A DNA stretch of 52,825 bases from an uncultured Flammeovirgaceae bacterium (GTDB lineage: Bacteria > Bacteroidota > Bacteroidia > Cytophagales > Cyclobacteriaceae): assembly GCA_937883755.1 (NCBI GenBank), contig CAKZYA010000020.1, positions 1 through 52,825 on the forward strand, given 5' to 3'. Below the pieces are notes generated by a model. It had not been told where the DNA came from, ran no database searches, and was given only the letters and a program-made list of their open reading frames with translations. Positions 44,270 through 52,737 of this stretch are shown here, in pieces; the first letter of the stretch is position 1; each line of letters starts with the position of its first letter. A program made the position numbers and the translations under genes.

Positions 44270-44800
44270 TTAAAAAAAGAGAGGGGGGGTAATCGATATA
44301 TATGATGGTTGAGGTGTAGCAGTATTTCCGGCATCTATCAGTTGTTGTAATGAAGGAGCTGGAGGGTGGGGAAAGGTAGCGAAGTAAGATGAAAACTTTT
44401 CCAGAATACTCTGTACAGAGCGCACTGCACACTCCTTACCGTAAAGACTTTTATTCATTTTAATCAGTACATCGGTTAGTACTTTCTCTAGATTGACAGT
44501 TACCATACGCTGAGAGGGTAAATAGCGCATATGCCAACTAGCAAACCGCCGTTCATGACTAAAAGGGAGATGCATTACCTCGAGGATGGTATGCCGGACG
44601 TCAGTCGTAATAAAACCCATTAATTCATCAAGTGCCTTTTTTTCTCCTTCTATATACTGAAGGAACTGATCGTCATAGTAACTAAGGAATCCGGTTATAG
44701 AGAGTTGAGAATTTCGGAGGTAAGCCTGATTGGCTAGGTTGCGAATAGAGAGCTCATCGAAGGACTGGGTAGCCTGGCTCACATAAACTAAGGAATACAT
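44270..44800 (-). CDS. BLUF blue-light sensor, copy 1
   Basis: A 176-residue protein from ATG 44798-44800; a TTG at 44830 would add ten residues ahead of the conserved MYSLVYVSQATQ and is rejected. Residues 1-95 are a BLUF (FAD blue-light sensor) domain. Tyr6, Asn30, Gln48, Trp89 and Met91 stand at exactly the spacing of the photocycle residues Tyr21, Asn45, Gln63, Trp104 and Met106 of AppA. Residues 96-176 are helical and Pro-rich at the end (ATFPHPPAPS). No output domain is fused, so it should signal by protein contact. It is the last of three tandem copies and shares a 120-bp identical tract with copy 2. Confidence 0.92.
   Translation of the reverse strand: MYSLVYVSQATQSFDELSIRNLANQAYLRNSQLSITGFLSYYDDQFLQYIEGEKKALDELMGFITTDVRHTILEVMHLPFSHERRFASWHMRYLPSQRMVTVNLEKVLTDVLIKMNKSLYGKECAVRSVQSILEKFSSYFATFPHPPAPSLQQLIDAGNTATPQPSYISITPPLFF
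44477..44596. repeat. 120-bp tract identical to 45312-45431 (in BLUF copy 1)
   Basis: Base-for-base comparison shows no difference over 120 bases between this segment and 45312-45431. A second identical stretch of 39 bases follows after a short diverged gap (ending at TTTCTCCTTC-TA in both). Sequence on either side differs at many silent and coding positions. Confidence 0.93.
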
Positions 44801-45143
44801 AACAAAATAATTTAGCTCGAGGGCATCCAAAAATAAAGAAAATTTTCTAGGAAAAACATAGCTGGATTATTTTTCCCCGAATGTTCCTATCTATGGGACG
44901 GGATATTAAAGGCTTTAGTGAAATATTCTATCTAAAAGAAGAAAGTATTACTTTGGATAAAATATTATCACATATAACCCACATTAGTATGATTTTCTTT
45001 CGTTTTGTGGAAATGTATTTGGGCTTAAGTGACAGTAAAATAAATCATCGTTAGAAATAATCTGTAACAGCTAAAGCAGATAGACTCCCTTAAGGTTTCT
45101 TTAAAATAAAAGAACAGGGGGAAGGTATCCAAGGATACTGGGA
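44801..45143. other. Spacer between BLUF copies 1 and 2
   Basis: No gene is seen in 343 AT-rich bases. On the minus strand TATTTTTG at 44828-44835 fits the TAnnTTTG -7 box, 28 bases before the copy 1 ATG, so copy 1 may have its own promoter. No terminator hairpin was found for copy 2. Confidence 0.4.
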
Positions 45144-45635
45144 TTAAGGCGTAAAATTACTACCAGCTTTTAGTAGTTGTTGGGATGAAAGAGTGGGAGG
45201 ATGGGGAAAGGCAGCGAAATAGGTTGAAAACTTTTCTATAATACTCTGTACAAAATAGATTGCCCGCTCTTGGCCGTAGAGGCTTCTATTCATCCTAATC
45301 AATACATCAGCTAGTACTTTCTCTAGATTGACAGTTACCATACGCTGAGAGGGTAAATAGCGCATATGCCAACTAGCAAACCGCCGTTCATGACTAAAAG
45401 GGAGATGCATTACCTCGAGGATGGTATGCCGATTGTCAGCCGTAATAGAACCCATTAATTCATCAAGTGCCTTTTTTTCTCCTTCTAAGTACTGGAGAAA
45501 CCGACCATCATAATGACTAAGAAACCCAGTGACAGATAATTGTTCATTACGCTGGCAAGCCTGTTTTACTAGCGCCTGGATAGAAAACTCGTCAAAATCC
45601 TGAGTAGCCTCACTAATATATACTAAAGAGTGCAT
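45144..45635 (-). CDS. BLUF blue-light sensor, copy 2
   Basis: A 163-residue BLUF protein starting MHSLVYISEATQ at ATG 45633-45635. Tyr6, Asn30, Gln48, Trp89 and Met91 are all kept, so it should bind FAD and show the BLUF photocycle. The helical tail (VLADVLIRMNRSLYGQERAI) resembles copy 1 closely. The first 60 residues differ from copy 1 at many sites, whereas residues about 68-107 are identical at DNA level, a sign of conversion between the two copies. It is the middle gene of the triplet. Confidence 0.93.
   Translation of the reverse strand: MHSLVYISEATQDFDEFSIQALVKQACQRNEQLSVTGFLSHYDGRFLQYLEGEKKALDELMGSITADNRHTILEVMHLPFSHERRFASWHMRYLPSQRMVTVNLEKVLADVLIRMNRSLYGQERAIYFVQSIIEKFSTYFAAFPHPPTLSSQQLLKAGSNFTP
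45312..45431. repeat. 120-bp tract identical to 44477-44596 (in BLUF copy 2)
   Basis: Partner of the tract in copy 1. It encodes the end of the BLUF core including the RRFASWHMRY segment and the start of the helical tail. Even third codon positions are identical. Confidence 0.93.
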
Positions 45636-45747
45636 GACGATCCAATTTAGGATATTATATACGCAAGTAAAGAAAAACTACTAAGAAAAGCTTACCAAAA
45701 GGAAATAAATTGTTTTACTATTGGTAAGCATCATTCTCCAGGTGCAC

Positions 45748-46212
45748 TCAAGGCTCATCGGATATTAATATAGGAATATGGGGAAAATCTGCATAATAAT
45801 TAGAAAGCCTATCCAGAATACGATGTATTACGCCGATGACTTTTGCTTTGCTGTAGGCTGCGTCATCTATTTTTAGTAGTGCATCGGCTAATAAATCTCC
45901 TAATCCAATAGTAGCCCCTTCTTGTAAGAGTAAGTATCGCATGTGCCAGGTAGTAAACCGTCGTTCGGGTTTAAATGGTAGATATATTATCTTAAGATCA
46001 GTATGGCGACTATCGGCTTTAATATTATTCATTAAGTTGCTCAGAGGGTCTTTTTCTCCTTCAAGGTACTGTATAAAGTGTCCATCGTAATAATTAAGAA
46101 ACCCAGTTACCAATAGTTTTTTATTGCGCAAGTAGGCTTGGCTGGCAAGTTTATGGATGGATTGTTTATCAAAATCCTTAGTAGCTTGGCTAACGTAAAT
46201 CAAAGAGTCCAT
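45748..46212 (-). CDS. BLUF blue-light sensor, copy 3
   Basis: A 154-residue BLUF protein starting MDSLIYVSQATK. Tyr6, Asn30, Gln48, Trp89 and Met91 are all kept at the same positions as in the other two copies. It is clearly more diverged (for example NNIKADSRHTDLKIIYLPF), and does not share the identical tract. The tail is helical (LADALLKIDDAAYSKAKVIG) and ends ADFPHIPILISDEP. It is first in the direction of transcription. The three copies suggest separate or combined blue-light signalling through unknown partners. Confidence 0.93.
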   Translation of the reverse strand: MDSLIYVSQATKDFDKQSIHKLASQAYLRNKKLLVTGFLNYYDGHFIQYLEGEKDPLSNLMNNIKADSRHTDLKIIYLPFKPERRFTTWHMRYLLLQEGATIGLGDLLADALLKIDDAAYSKAKVIGVIHRILDRLSNYYADFPHIPILISDEP

Positions 46213-46364
46213 AGGTGTAAGGTAAGGTTTCAGTTAGCACCTGCTCATGGACAAAGAAGTATCTCGAACCAATACGGATGAGGAAATTTGAGCTAGATCA
46301 AAATTGCTAATCAAAGCCAAGTGTAACATGTCTAAGTTAGCATAAATTGTTTAAAATAATACTG

Positions 46365-47339
46365 TTATTTAATCAATTTGTTTAGAGTCATACGAGAAAC
46401 TTGAAAAGCTGTGCCGTGCCGCATTCCTTCTGGATGTACTAACTTTTCAGATTCATCAGTCCACTTTACTAAATCGGGTGAGGTCATAATTCCGTACTCT
46501 TGTTTGCGGTAACGGTCAAAGTATAGGCACCAGAGAGAATCCACTTGAATTACCGTAGGACCTTCTACCCAGTCGCCACCACTAATGGGGTTGGTAGGAA
46601 AAGAATACGGGCCAGTGGCAGAAGTGCTAAAGGCCATCCGGATATTCTTCTGCGGGCTGAAGGGGCGATTGGTTTCATCCTTCATAAACATCACGTATTG
46701 CCCCCGGTTTTCAATCAGCGAAGCATCAATTACATTGAAGCCCCGCTCATAGAAAAGCTGGGTATCAGAAAAAGTCTTGAAGTCGGTAGTGGTAGTGTAG
46801 TACATCCGGTGGTTGTTACCCGGGGTAGGTGGACCTTCATCACTTTGATTATCAGTATCAGGGAAACGCCCCGGGATAGTGGTGGCCCAGAAAATTAGAT
46901 ACTGCTGCGTAGCTTCATCATAAAACAGCTCAGGTGCCCAACAATTCTTGGCATCGGGCTCGTGCTCCATCACGGGAACATACTGCTGCTCTGACCAATT
47001 GATTAAGTCGGGTGAGTGGGCGTAGCCAATGCCTTTCTCCTTCCAGCTCACCGTCCATACCATATGAAACTCCCCGTCGGATCCGGTGATAATGCAAGGG
47101 TCACGCATGAGTTTATCTTCTCCCACCTCCGGTTGTAAAAACGACTTTCCGTTATTTAGTGCTGTCCAGCTAAAGCCATCCTCGCTGTACGCCAGATGCA
47201 AACCATCTTCCCCGTTTTCGGTAAAGTAAGAAAAGAGATACACCGAATCTGAAGCAGACGCTATTTGGGCGTAAGAAGCTATCTGAATAAATATTGAGAC
47301 AATCAGGAAAAGAAGAATGGAAAGCCAGCGTATATGCAT
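46365..47339 (-). CDS. Secreted GH43-like five-bladed propeller glycosidase
   Basis: A 324-residue secreted protein with a signal peptide (FLIVSIFIQIASYAQ). The mature part is a five-bladed propeller of the GH43/GH32 superfamily, with repeated blade words such as GLHLAYSEDGFSWTAL, YAHSPDLINWSEQQ and MTSPDLVKWTDESE. Likely catalytic acids are in LMRDPCII, CWAPELFYDEATQQY and YVMFMKDETN. It may act on arabinose- or xylose-containing glycans. It lies upstream of BLUF copy 3 on the same strand with a 152-bp gap, without sign of a shared operon. Confidence 0.85.
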   Translation of the reverse strand: MHIRWLSILLFLIVSIFIQIASYAQIASASDSVYLFSYFTENGEDGLHLAYSEDGFSWTALNNGKSFLQPEVGEDKLMRDPCIITGSDGEFHMVWTVSWKEKGIGYAHSPDLINWSEQQYVPVMEHEPDAKNCWAPELFYDEATQQYLIFWATTIPGRFPDTDNQSDEGPPTPGNNHRMYYTTTTDFKTFSDTQLFYERGFNVIDASLIENRGQYVMFMKDETNRPFSPQKNIRMAFSTSATGPYSFPTNPISGGDWVEGPTVIQVDSLWCLYFDRYRKQEYGIMTSPDLVKWTDESEKLVHPEGMRHGTAFQVSRMTLNKLIK

Positions 47340-47523
47340 TTGGTAAGCAGGTTAAGTGGGTAATTAGGCAGAAGTCGGTGAATAATTATCACAAACCTTA
47401 CGTTCTTTTAAAGAAAGCACCAAATTTGATTGCTTGAAATAGAATTTCATTCGTTAAATTCGTATTATTTACTGCCAATTCTAAGTATTACGTAATTCTA
47501 TTCCGACTATTTTAACAACTTTT

Positions 47524-49854
47524 ATGTCGCGAAGTATCCAGGGACTTGTTGTATTCCTGCTGTTTCTACCCTCTCTAGTCAGTGCTTTTAACGATGAACA
47601 CTTCACCATTGTAGAGAAGAATCATAAGAAAGGACTGTTTGATGAAAACGGAAAGGTAATTATTCCCGTAGCTTATGATGATTTGGGCTGGACCCGAGGT
47701 ATGCCTCAGGTCTTCCATAAAGTGATTGGCTATCGTGAAAGTGGGTTGTGGGGATTAATCAATACCAAGAACAAGAAAATATCAGAGCCGCATTACACGG
47801 CTCTTATTCCGTTTCAGGACAAATTACTGATTGCTGCCAAGGCAGTTTCCGAATTTAATGGAAATACTCGTTACGGACTTATCAATACTAAAGGTGAAAC
47901 TGAACTGTCGTTTCGCTACTACTCTTTAGATAAAAATCAACAGCAACTCATTGCCTCAATTCTCCGCAACCATAAACCTTACTACGGACTACTCGACGAA
48001 GACGGAGATGCCATTATTGGGTTTGATTACCGAAAGATAGTTCCTCGCGGTACTAACCGCTATGAAGTGACTAACTTGGAGGGCAAGACCGCGCTTTTTT
48101 CTTTGGAAGGGGAGGCTCTATCAGAGTTTGCGTACGATAGTATCTCCGATTTTTCTCATCAACTAGCCATTATTTACCGTGATGGCAAGCAGGGCATTAT
48201 TCGTCATGATGGTAGTGAGCTTATCGCGCCTCAGTACTACCGAATTAATATTGATGGACCTCAGCAGGTAAGTGTACTGCCGTTCAACACCTGGCATGTG
48301 TATTCGGCTGAAAACCAGTGGGTACGAGATTATACCTTTGAGCGGATTCAACCCGTTGGGATTAATCTGTACCAAATATCTTTGGGAGAGACTCGAACAT
48401 TTGTTAACCAGGACGGTGAGCCAATTATTCCTCCTCACTGGCAGGTAACTCAACTTTCTGGAGAATTTGCGGTGTTATCGGAAGGAGATAAATACGGGGT
48501 GCTTCGTAGTATAAAGATCCCCGAGCCCCAGCACAATGTCATTCTTTCTCCGGAGTTTGACTCTTTATTAGTTGATGGGCGATTCATCTTGGCGGCGCGT
48601 CAGGTGGGTGAGCAAGAAGATCATTTGGCTTGGACATTATACGATCATCAGGGAGTGAGCCTTACATCGTTTACTTATCAAGCCATGTTTCCTCAGCAGG
48701 AGGGACGGTTTTTGGTAAAGCGGAAAGAGCATTGGGGGTACCTGGACACTACCGGACTAGAGACAATCCCCTGCCGTTACCTCAAGGCTACTTCATTTAG
48801 CGGTGGGGTAGCCAGTGTAGACTTTATTGAGGGGCAAGGCGTCATTGACCAGCGAGGGCGTTGGAAAATCCGTCCGTTTACCTACAAAGGGGCGAAACTA
48901 TCATTAGATCGCATTCACGATGATCTGTATATTTTTCAGACCGAGGCATACCACTACGAACCTATTCGTTACGGACTGATGAACAGTCAGGGTGAGACAT
49001 TATTTACCTCGTTCAATAAGCTTATCAATAATGGAAATAGTGTATGGGAGCGCAGCGCCGAAGGAAAATACGGGCTGGTGAGCTTTAGTGGAGAACGAAT
49101 GATGGAGGTGCAGTATGATACTATTTCAGCCCTTCAGGAAGAAATGGTATACGTATTCCAGAAAGAAGGAAAATACGGTATTCTCAACCGTACGGGTGAA
49201 GAACTGGTGAGCGTAGACAACGAATTCGAAGAACTGCACCCCATGAGCGATGGCTTTTTGGGAGTGATGATTCACGGCAAGTACGGTTTTGTGGATGAAC
49301 TGGGGCGGTTGCGGATTGCTAACCGTTACGACTCAATTACGCACTTTCAGGATAATATGGCGGCGGTAAAGCTACTAGGTCGTTGGGGCTACATTAGTAA
49401 AAGCGAACGCCTGATTGTACAGCCTCACTTTGACCACGCCAGTCCGTTTCAAGGAAAACTAGCGGTGGTGAATAAGAATAATTTATTGGGGATGGTCAAT
49501 CGTCGAGGTGAAGAAATAATTCCGGTAGAATACAGCCGGATCATCTCAACCCAGCAGTCGCGGTTTATGTTAGAGAAGCCGCGGGAACTACGTGGAGAGA
49601 AAATCCTGCAGGTGGGCTTGGTAAGTGAAAACGGTAAAATACTCATCCACCCTAAGTACGATGCCTTGGAAGATTTGGGCAATGGTTACGTTATCATCCG
49701 CCGAGGTAAACGCCACGGCTTAGTGACCCTAAACGGGCGTAGCACTATCCCTCTCAAGCATGACGATCTCATCTATGATTCCTTCAATGATGTGTATCTG
49801 GCACTGGAGAAGCCCAGCTGGCAAACGTTGGATATTAAACCGCAGTCTCCTTAG
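47524..49854 (+). CDS. Secreted WG-repeat protein
   Basis: A 776-residue exported protein with signal peptide (VVFLLFLPSLVSAF) and about seventeen WG beta-repeats spread along its whole length. Typical units are KYGILNRTGEELVSVDNEFE, KYGFVDELGRLRIANRYDS and RWGYISKSERLIVQPHFD. There is no C-terminal sorting domain or barrel, so it is probably periplasmic or loosely surface-bound. WG-repeat proteins are common in Bacteroidota; their role is not established. It diverges from the GH43-like gene over a 184-bp spacer. Confidence 0.9.
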   Translation: MSRSIQGLVVFLLFLPSLVSAFNDEHFTIVEKNHKKGLFDENGKVIIPVAYDDLGWTRGMPQVFHKVIGYRESGLWGLINTKNKKISEPHYTALIPFQDKLLIAAKAVSEFNGNTRYGLINTKGETELSFRYYSLDKNQQQLIASILRNHKPYYGLLDEDGDAIIGFDYRKIVPRGTNRYEVTNLEGKTALFSLEGEALSEFAYDSISDFSHQLAIIYRDGKQGIIRHDGSELIAPQYYRINIDGPQQVSVLPFNTWHVYSAENQWVRDYTFERIQPVGINLYQISLGETRTFVNQDGEPIIPPHWQVTQLSGEFAVLSEGDKYGVLRSIKIPEPQHNVILSPEFDSLLVDGRFILAARQVGEQEDHLAWTLYDHQGVSLTSFTYQAMFPQQEGRFLVKRKEHWGYLDTTGLETIPCRYLKATSFSGGVASVDFIEGQGVIDQRGRWKIRPFTYKGAKLSLDRIHDDLYIFQTEAYHYEPIRYGLMNSQGETLFTSFNKLINNGNSVWERSAEGKYGLVSFSGERMMEVQYDTISALQEEMVYVFQKEGKYGILNRTGEELVSVDNEFEELHPMSDGFLGVMIHGKYGFVDELGRLRIANRYDSITHFQDNMAAVKLLGRWGYISKSERLIVQPHFDHASPFQGKLAVVNKNNLLGMVNRRGEEIIPVEYSRIISTQQSRFMLEKPRELRGEKILQVGLVSENGKILIHPKYDALEDLGNGYVIIRRGKRHGLVTLNGRSTIPLKHDDLIYDSFNDVYLALEKPSWQTLDIKPQSP

Positions 49855-49894
49855 ATAAGTAGAATTGCTGCTTAATCTACCCTGGGGCTATTAG

Positions 49895-50386
49895 TTATAA
49901 ATATCTCTCTTTAATGATATTTAAATGGTGCCTTTCGTGACCAATAATTGATTTGAGAAGTTCTTCAAGTGTAATCTGATACTGCCGTGCTTCGCCTTTG
50001 ATTTTCAGTTGTCTTTCCGATAATGTATTAATGAAGCTTAGGGACGCTTTTCTAACACTTGAAAAGTCCACAATTAACTGTTCCATTTTTAGTTCTTCAA
50101 ACCGAGCATTATCTACCAGGAAACTCTGGTCATAGCCCCATAATTCAACTACTTCATTTCTACTAAGTTGAAATGCTCTGAACATTTTTATCCTTTCATG
50201 ATCAGTTATATGCCCAACTACTTGCTTAGTACTCCATTTATCAGGCAAGTATCGGTAGTTCGCCTTTTCCTCGCTAATTGATTCTAAAAATGTAAGAGTA
50301 GAAGATGAAGAAAAAAGAGAATGTAAGCGATCATCTTTAACTAAATTGAAGTAATAAGGAAATCCGTCTTCAGGCTTATATTTCAT
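49895..50386 (-). CDS. DinB superfamily protein
   Basis: A 163-residue four-helix-bundle protein of the DinB/DUF664 superfamily. Metal-site histidines are in VGHITDHERIK and GHERHHLNIIKE; DKWSTKQVVGHITD is the usual family start. Members are metal-dependent thiol transferases or of unknown function. The gene is AT-rich. Its ATG lies about 40 bases from the attC-like site at 50426-50496, and no second such site is found after its stop. Confidence 0.9.
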   Translation of the reverse strand: MKYKPEDGFPYYFNLVKDDRLHSLFSSSSTLTFLESISEEKANYRYLPDKWSTKQVVGHITDHERIKMFRAFQLSRNEVVELWGYDQSFLVDNARFEELKMEQLIVDFSSVRKASLSFINTLSERQLKIKGEARQYQITLEELLKSIIGHERHHLNIIKERYL

Positions 50387-50425
50387 ATCTAAAAAAACCT
50401 TCCGCTTTTAGGGTGTTTTCTATAA

Positions 50426-50496
50426 CGATCACCAACAGTTAGTGTAAATGGCGTGCGCCTGATAGGGCTGATGACCATTTTACACATTGTTGTGCG
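50426..50496 (-). repeat. attC-like palindromic site
   Basis: The outer words CACCAACA (50430-50437) and TGTTGTGCG pair imperfectly, and the inner arms GTGTAAATGG (50442-50451) and CCATTTTACAC (50475-50485) pair with one extra base, leaving a variable centre. CGCACAACAA at 51011-51020 is the exact inverse of TTGTTGTGCG at 50487-50496, which is what a circular integron cassette beginning TTGTGCG would leave. The core does not exactly match RYYYAAC/GTTRRRY, so this stays a candidate. Confidence 0.45.
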
Positions 50497-50530
50497 TTCG
50501 GCTTCTTTTTTTATTCAATTTTCTATTTGT

Positions 50531-50980
50531 TTAAGTCCAATATTCACCATCCCAAGGTTCACCAAATGAAATTGTATTACTCGGTTGTAATTCAATCATT
50601 TCTGATTCTTCATTAGGAATTAAACCAAATTTGAATCCATCAATTTTGATTTCAAACGGTTTTATCTCGATGTTACAACATTCGATTTCGCCTAATTGAG
50701 AAATCAATTCTTCAATTTTTTCTCCTGTATTAAACTTCAACGAATCACTCGTTCCTGCAAATTCATATTTTGCTTCTCTAAAATTTCCTTCTTTATCAAA
50801 CAGATATAAGACCGCATATTCTCTTCGATATTTCTCCCAATCTTCTCCTTCAGGAATTGATATTTCTGTAAAGACAAATGTTTCATATCCCCAAAATTGA
50901 TTTCCGTTTTCATATTTCCCGATGTGATGAGTATGATAATCTTCCATTCTTTCGACTGGTATTTTCTCCGGAAATTTCAT
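50531..50980 (-). CDS. Unknown AT-rich gene in a cassette-like unit
   Basis: I do not recognise this 149-residue protein. The ATG at 50978-50980 (MKFPEKIPVERMEDYHTHHI) is chosen; a longer frame to 51034 starts in low-complexity A-rich DNA. It is acidic and aromatic (YETFVFTEISIPEGEDWEKY, FGEPWDGEYWT), with no signal peptide. Base composition is much more AT-rich than floA. It lies between the attC-like site and a second palindrome, and is bounded by the inverse pair TTGTTGTGCG/CGCACAACAA. Confidence 0.65.
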   Translation of the reverse strand: MKFPEKIPVERMEDYHTHHIGKYENGNQFWGYETFVFTEISIPEGEDWEKYRREYAVLYLFDKEGNFREAKYEFAGTSDSLKFNTGEKIEELISQLGEIECCNIEIKPFEIKIDGFKFGLIPNEESEMIELQPSNTISFGEPWDGEYWT

Positions 50981-51028
50981 GTTTAGTTGTTTTTTATTTT
51001 TTTTTGCTGACGCACAACAAATTAATAA

Positions 51029-51081
51029 CGGCAATATCTCCGTTACCCAACAACATCAGTTGCATAATGGAGATATTGCCG
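51029..51081 (-). terminator. 17-bp palindrome downstream of floA
   Basis: CGGCAATATCTCCGTTA (51029-51045) and TAATGGAGATATTGCCG (51065-51081) pair with one mismatch around a 19-nt loop. On the minus strand it lies 26 bases after the floA stop. It may terminate floA, or be part of the cassette boundary upstream of the AT-rich gene. Confidence 0.5.
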
Positions 51082-51106
51082 CTATTTCTCTTTTACCAGT
51101 ATCTTA

Positions 51107-52090
51107 TTATTTACTCGACTTACTGCCGCTATCATCTTGGCCGGAGATGGCCTGACGCATGTCGGTATCGGCTTGGATGTTTTGCATTTTGTAGTAATCC
51201 ATAATGCCGAGGTTACCACTGCGGAAGGCATCCGCCAACGCTTTGGGTACTTCTGATTCGGCTTCAATTACCTTAGCGCGGGCTTCCTGGGATTTGGCGC
51301 GCATTTCTTGTTCTTCGGCTACAGCCATAGCTCGGCGTTCTTCCGCTTTGGCCTCAGCTACCTTCAAATCAGCATTGGCCTGGTCAATTTGTAATTTGGC
51401 ACCGATGTTTTCACCCACATTTACGTCGGCAATATCAATAGAGAGAATCTCGAAAGCTGTTCCGGCATCTAAGCCACGTTGCAGCACGAGTTTGGAGATT
51501 TTATCAGGGTTTTCCAGTACATCAGTGTGCATGGAAGCGGAACCAATAGAAGTTACAATACCTTCGCCAACCCGGGCCAGAATGGTGTCTTCGCCCGCAC
51601 CACCAACGAGTTGAGCGATATTGGCTCGAACGGTTACCCTAGCTTTGGCCATTAGTTGAATTCCGTCAGCAGCCACAGCGGCTACTTCGGGAGTATTAAT
51701 TACTTTGGGGTTTACCGAAATTTGTACCGCTTCAAATACGTCTCGTCCCGCCAGATCAATAGCCGTAGCTTGTTTAAACGTGAGACGAATATTGGCTTTA
51801 TCGGCTGAGATCAGGGCTTTAATTACCGAAGGAACGTTTCCTCCTGCCAAATAGTGAGTTTCTAGTTCAGAAGCGGTGATGTCCAGTCCGGCTTTGGTAG
51901 CTGTAATGAGCGAGTTGACCACGATGCTAGGCGGTACTTTACGGATTCGCATAAACATCAACTCAAATAATCCTACTTGTACACCAGAGAACCGAGCAGT
52001 GATCCAAAGATTAACCGGGATAAAGTATAAGATCGTGAAGAATAGGATGACTCCCGCAATGATGATGGCAATAAGCGCAATTCCTTCCAT
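51107..52090 (-). CDS. floA: Flotillin-like protein FloA
   Basis: A 327-residue membrane scaffold of the SPFH/flotillin class that organises membrane microdomains. One N-terminal hydrophobic hairpin ([19 protein letters not shown]) is followed by the SPFH region ([20 protein letters not shown]) and the Ala/Glu-rich coiled-coil ([20 protein letters not shown]). FloA-specific segments [20 protein letters not shown] and [18 protein letters not shown] are intact. It lies 87 bp after nfeD on the same strand, the conserved pairing for FloA proteins. Confidence 0.96.
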   Translation of the reverse strand: MEGIALIAIIIAGVILFFTILYFIPVNLWITARFSGVQVGLFELMFMRIRKVPPSIVVNSLITATKAGLDITASELETHYLAGGNVPSVIKALISADKANIRLTFKQATAIDLAGRDVFEAVQISVNPKVINTPEVAAVAADGIQLMAKARVTVRANIAQLVGGAGEDTILARVGEGIVTSIGSASMHTDVLENPDKISKLVLQRGLDAGTAFEILSIDIADVNVGENIGAKLQIDQANADLKVAEAKAEERRAMAVAEEQEMRAKSQEARAKVIEAESEVPKALADAFRSGNLGIMDYYKMQNIQADTDMRQAISGQDDSGSKSSK

Positions 52091-52190
52091 AGGTGTTTTA
52101 AAGTGTTATGGTGTTAGTGTATTATAGTTGATTGATACTAATTAGTTGTTATTTAGTCATTATCCACTATCAATTTTCAACTATCAACTT
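52091..52190. repeat. Word-repeat spacer between nfeD and floA
   Basis: Between 52091 and 52124 the words ggtgtt, agtgtt and agtgta repeat, the complement of the taacac/aacacc words upstream of tyrS. Between 52164 and 52190 ccactatcaattttc and aactatcaactt repeat the ctatcaa word. It belongs to the same family of intergenic patches. Confidence 0.45.
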
Positions 52191-52656
52191 CTATTGGTTC
52201 TACTAAAATTTTATTGGGTTGTACATCAATTACTTGCACCTCGGTGCCGACATCTACGTACTGGCCTAAGGTGCTGACTTCCAAGGTGGTTTCTTTAAAT
52301 TCCACCTTTCCGGAAGGCCGTAAAGCAGAAAGCGCAGTACCCCGGTCACCTTTCCAGATATTATGCTTTACTTCTTCGTTTACCCGGCTAGTACTGGAAG
52401 TCTTTAGTGATAGTTTTTCCCAGGCTCCGGTTCTGAGACTGAAAAATAGGGTGATTCCTAACAAAGCAAATGATGCTCCGAGAACACCAAAACCTACACC
52501 ATTACCATAGTTTACAAAGCTAAGGATTACCCCAGCGATGGTTAGCAATAAGCCAATAATACCGAAAATGGTAGTGCCCGGAATAAAAATCAATTCCACC
52601 ACAATCAGTACAATACCAACGGCTAGTAAAACAACGATTGAAAGCCAATCAAGCAT
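52177..52656 (-). CDS. NfeD-like membrane protein
   Basis: A 159-residue short NfeD protein with three hydrophobic segments (residues about 5-75) and a C-terminal OB-fold at about 95-155 (GDRGTALSALRPSGKVEF, QYVDVGTEVQVIDVQPNKI). There is no ClpP-like protease domain, so it is the NfeD1b type that pairs with flotillins. It leads the pair with floA. The spacer between them (52091-52176) carries caac/taacac word repeats. Confidence 0.93.
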   Translation of the reverse strand: MLDWLSIVVLLAVGIVLIVVELIFIPGTTIFGIIGLLLTIAGVILSFVNYGNGVGFGVLGASFALLGITLFFSLRTGAWEKLSLKTSSTSRVNEEVKHNIWKGDRGTALSALRPSGKVEFKETTLEVSTLGQYVDVGTEVQVIDVQPNKILVEPIEVDS

Positions 52657-52737
52657 AACAAAGTAAGTCAGAAACGGCTGCTGCGAAAGGTAGGAATAAT
52701 CTAGCGTTTACACTAATGTTTGTGTTTGGGTATTAGT

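Noticed and set aside
51029-51081. A second full attC site
   Set aside because: The palindrome does not extend into the TTGTTGTGCG word, so it does not have the two-site attC layout; it is listed as a probable terminator.
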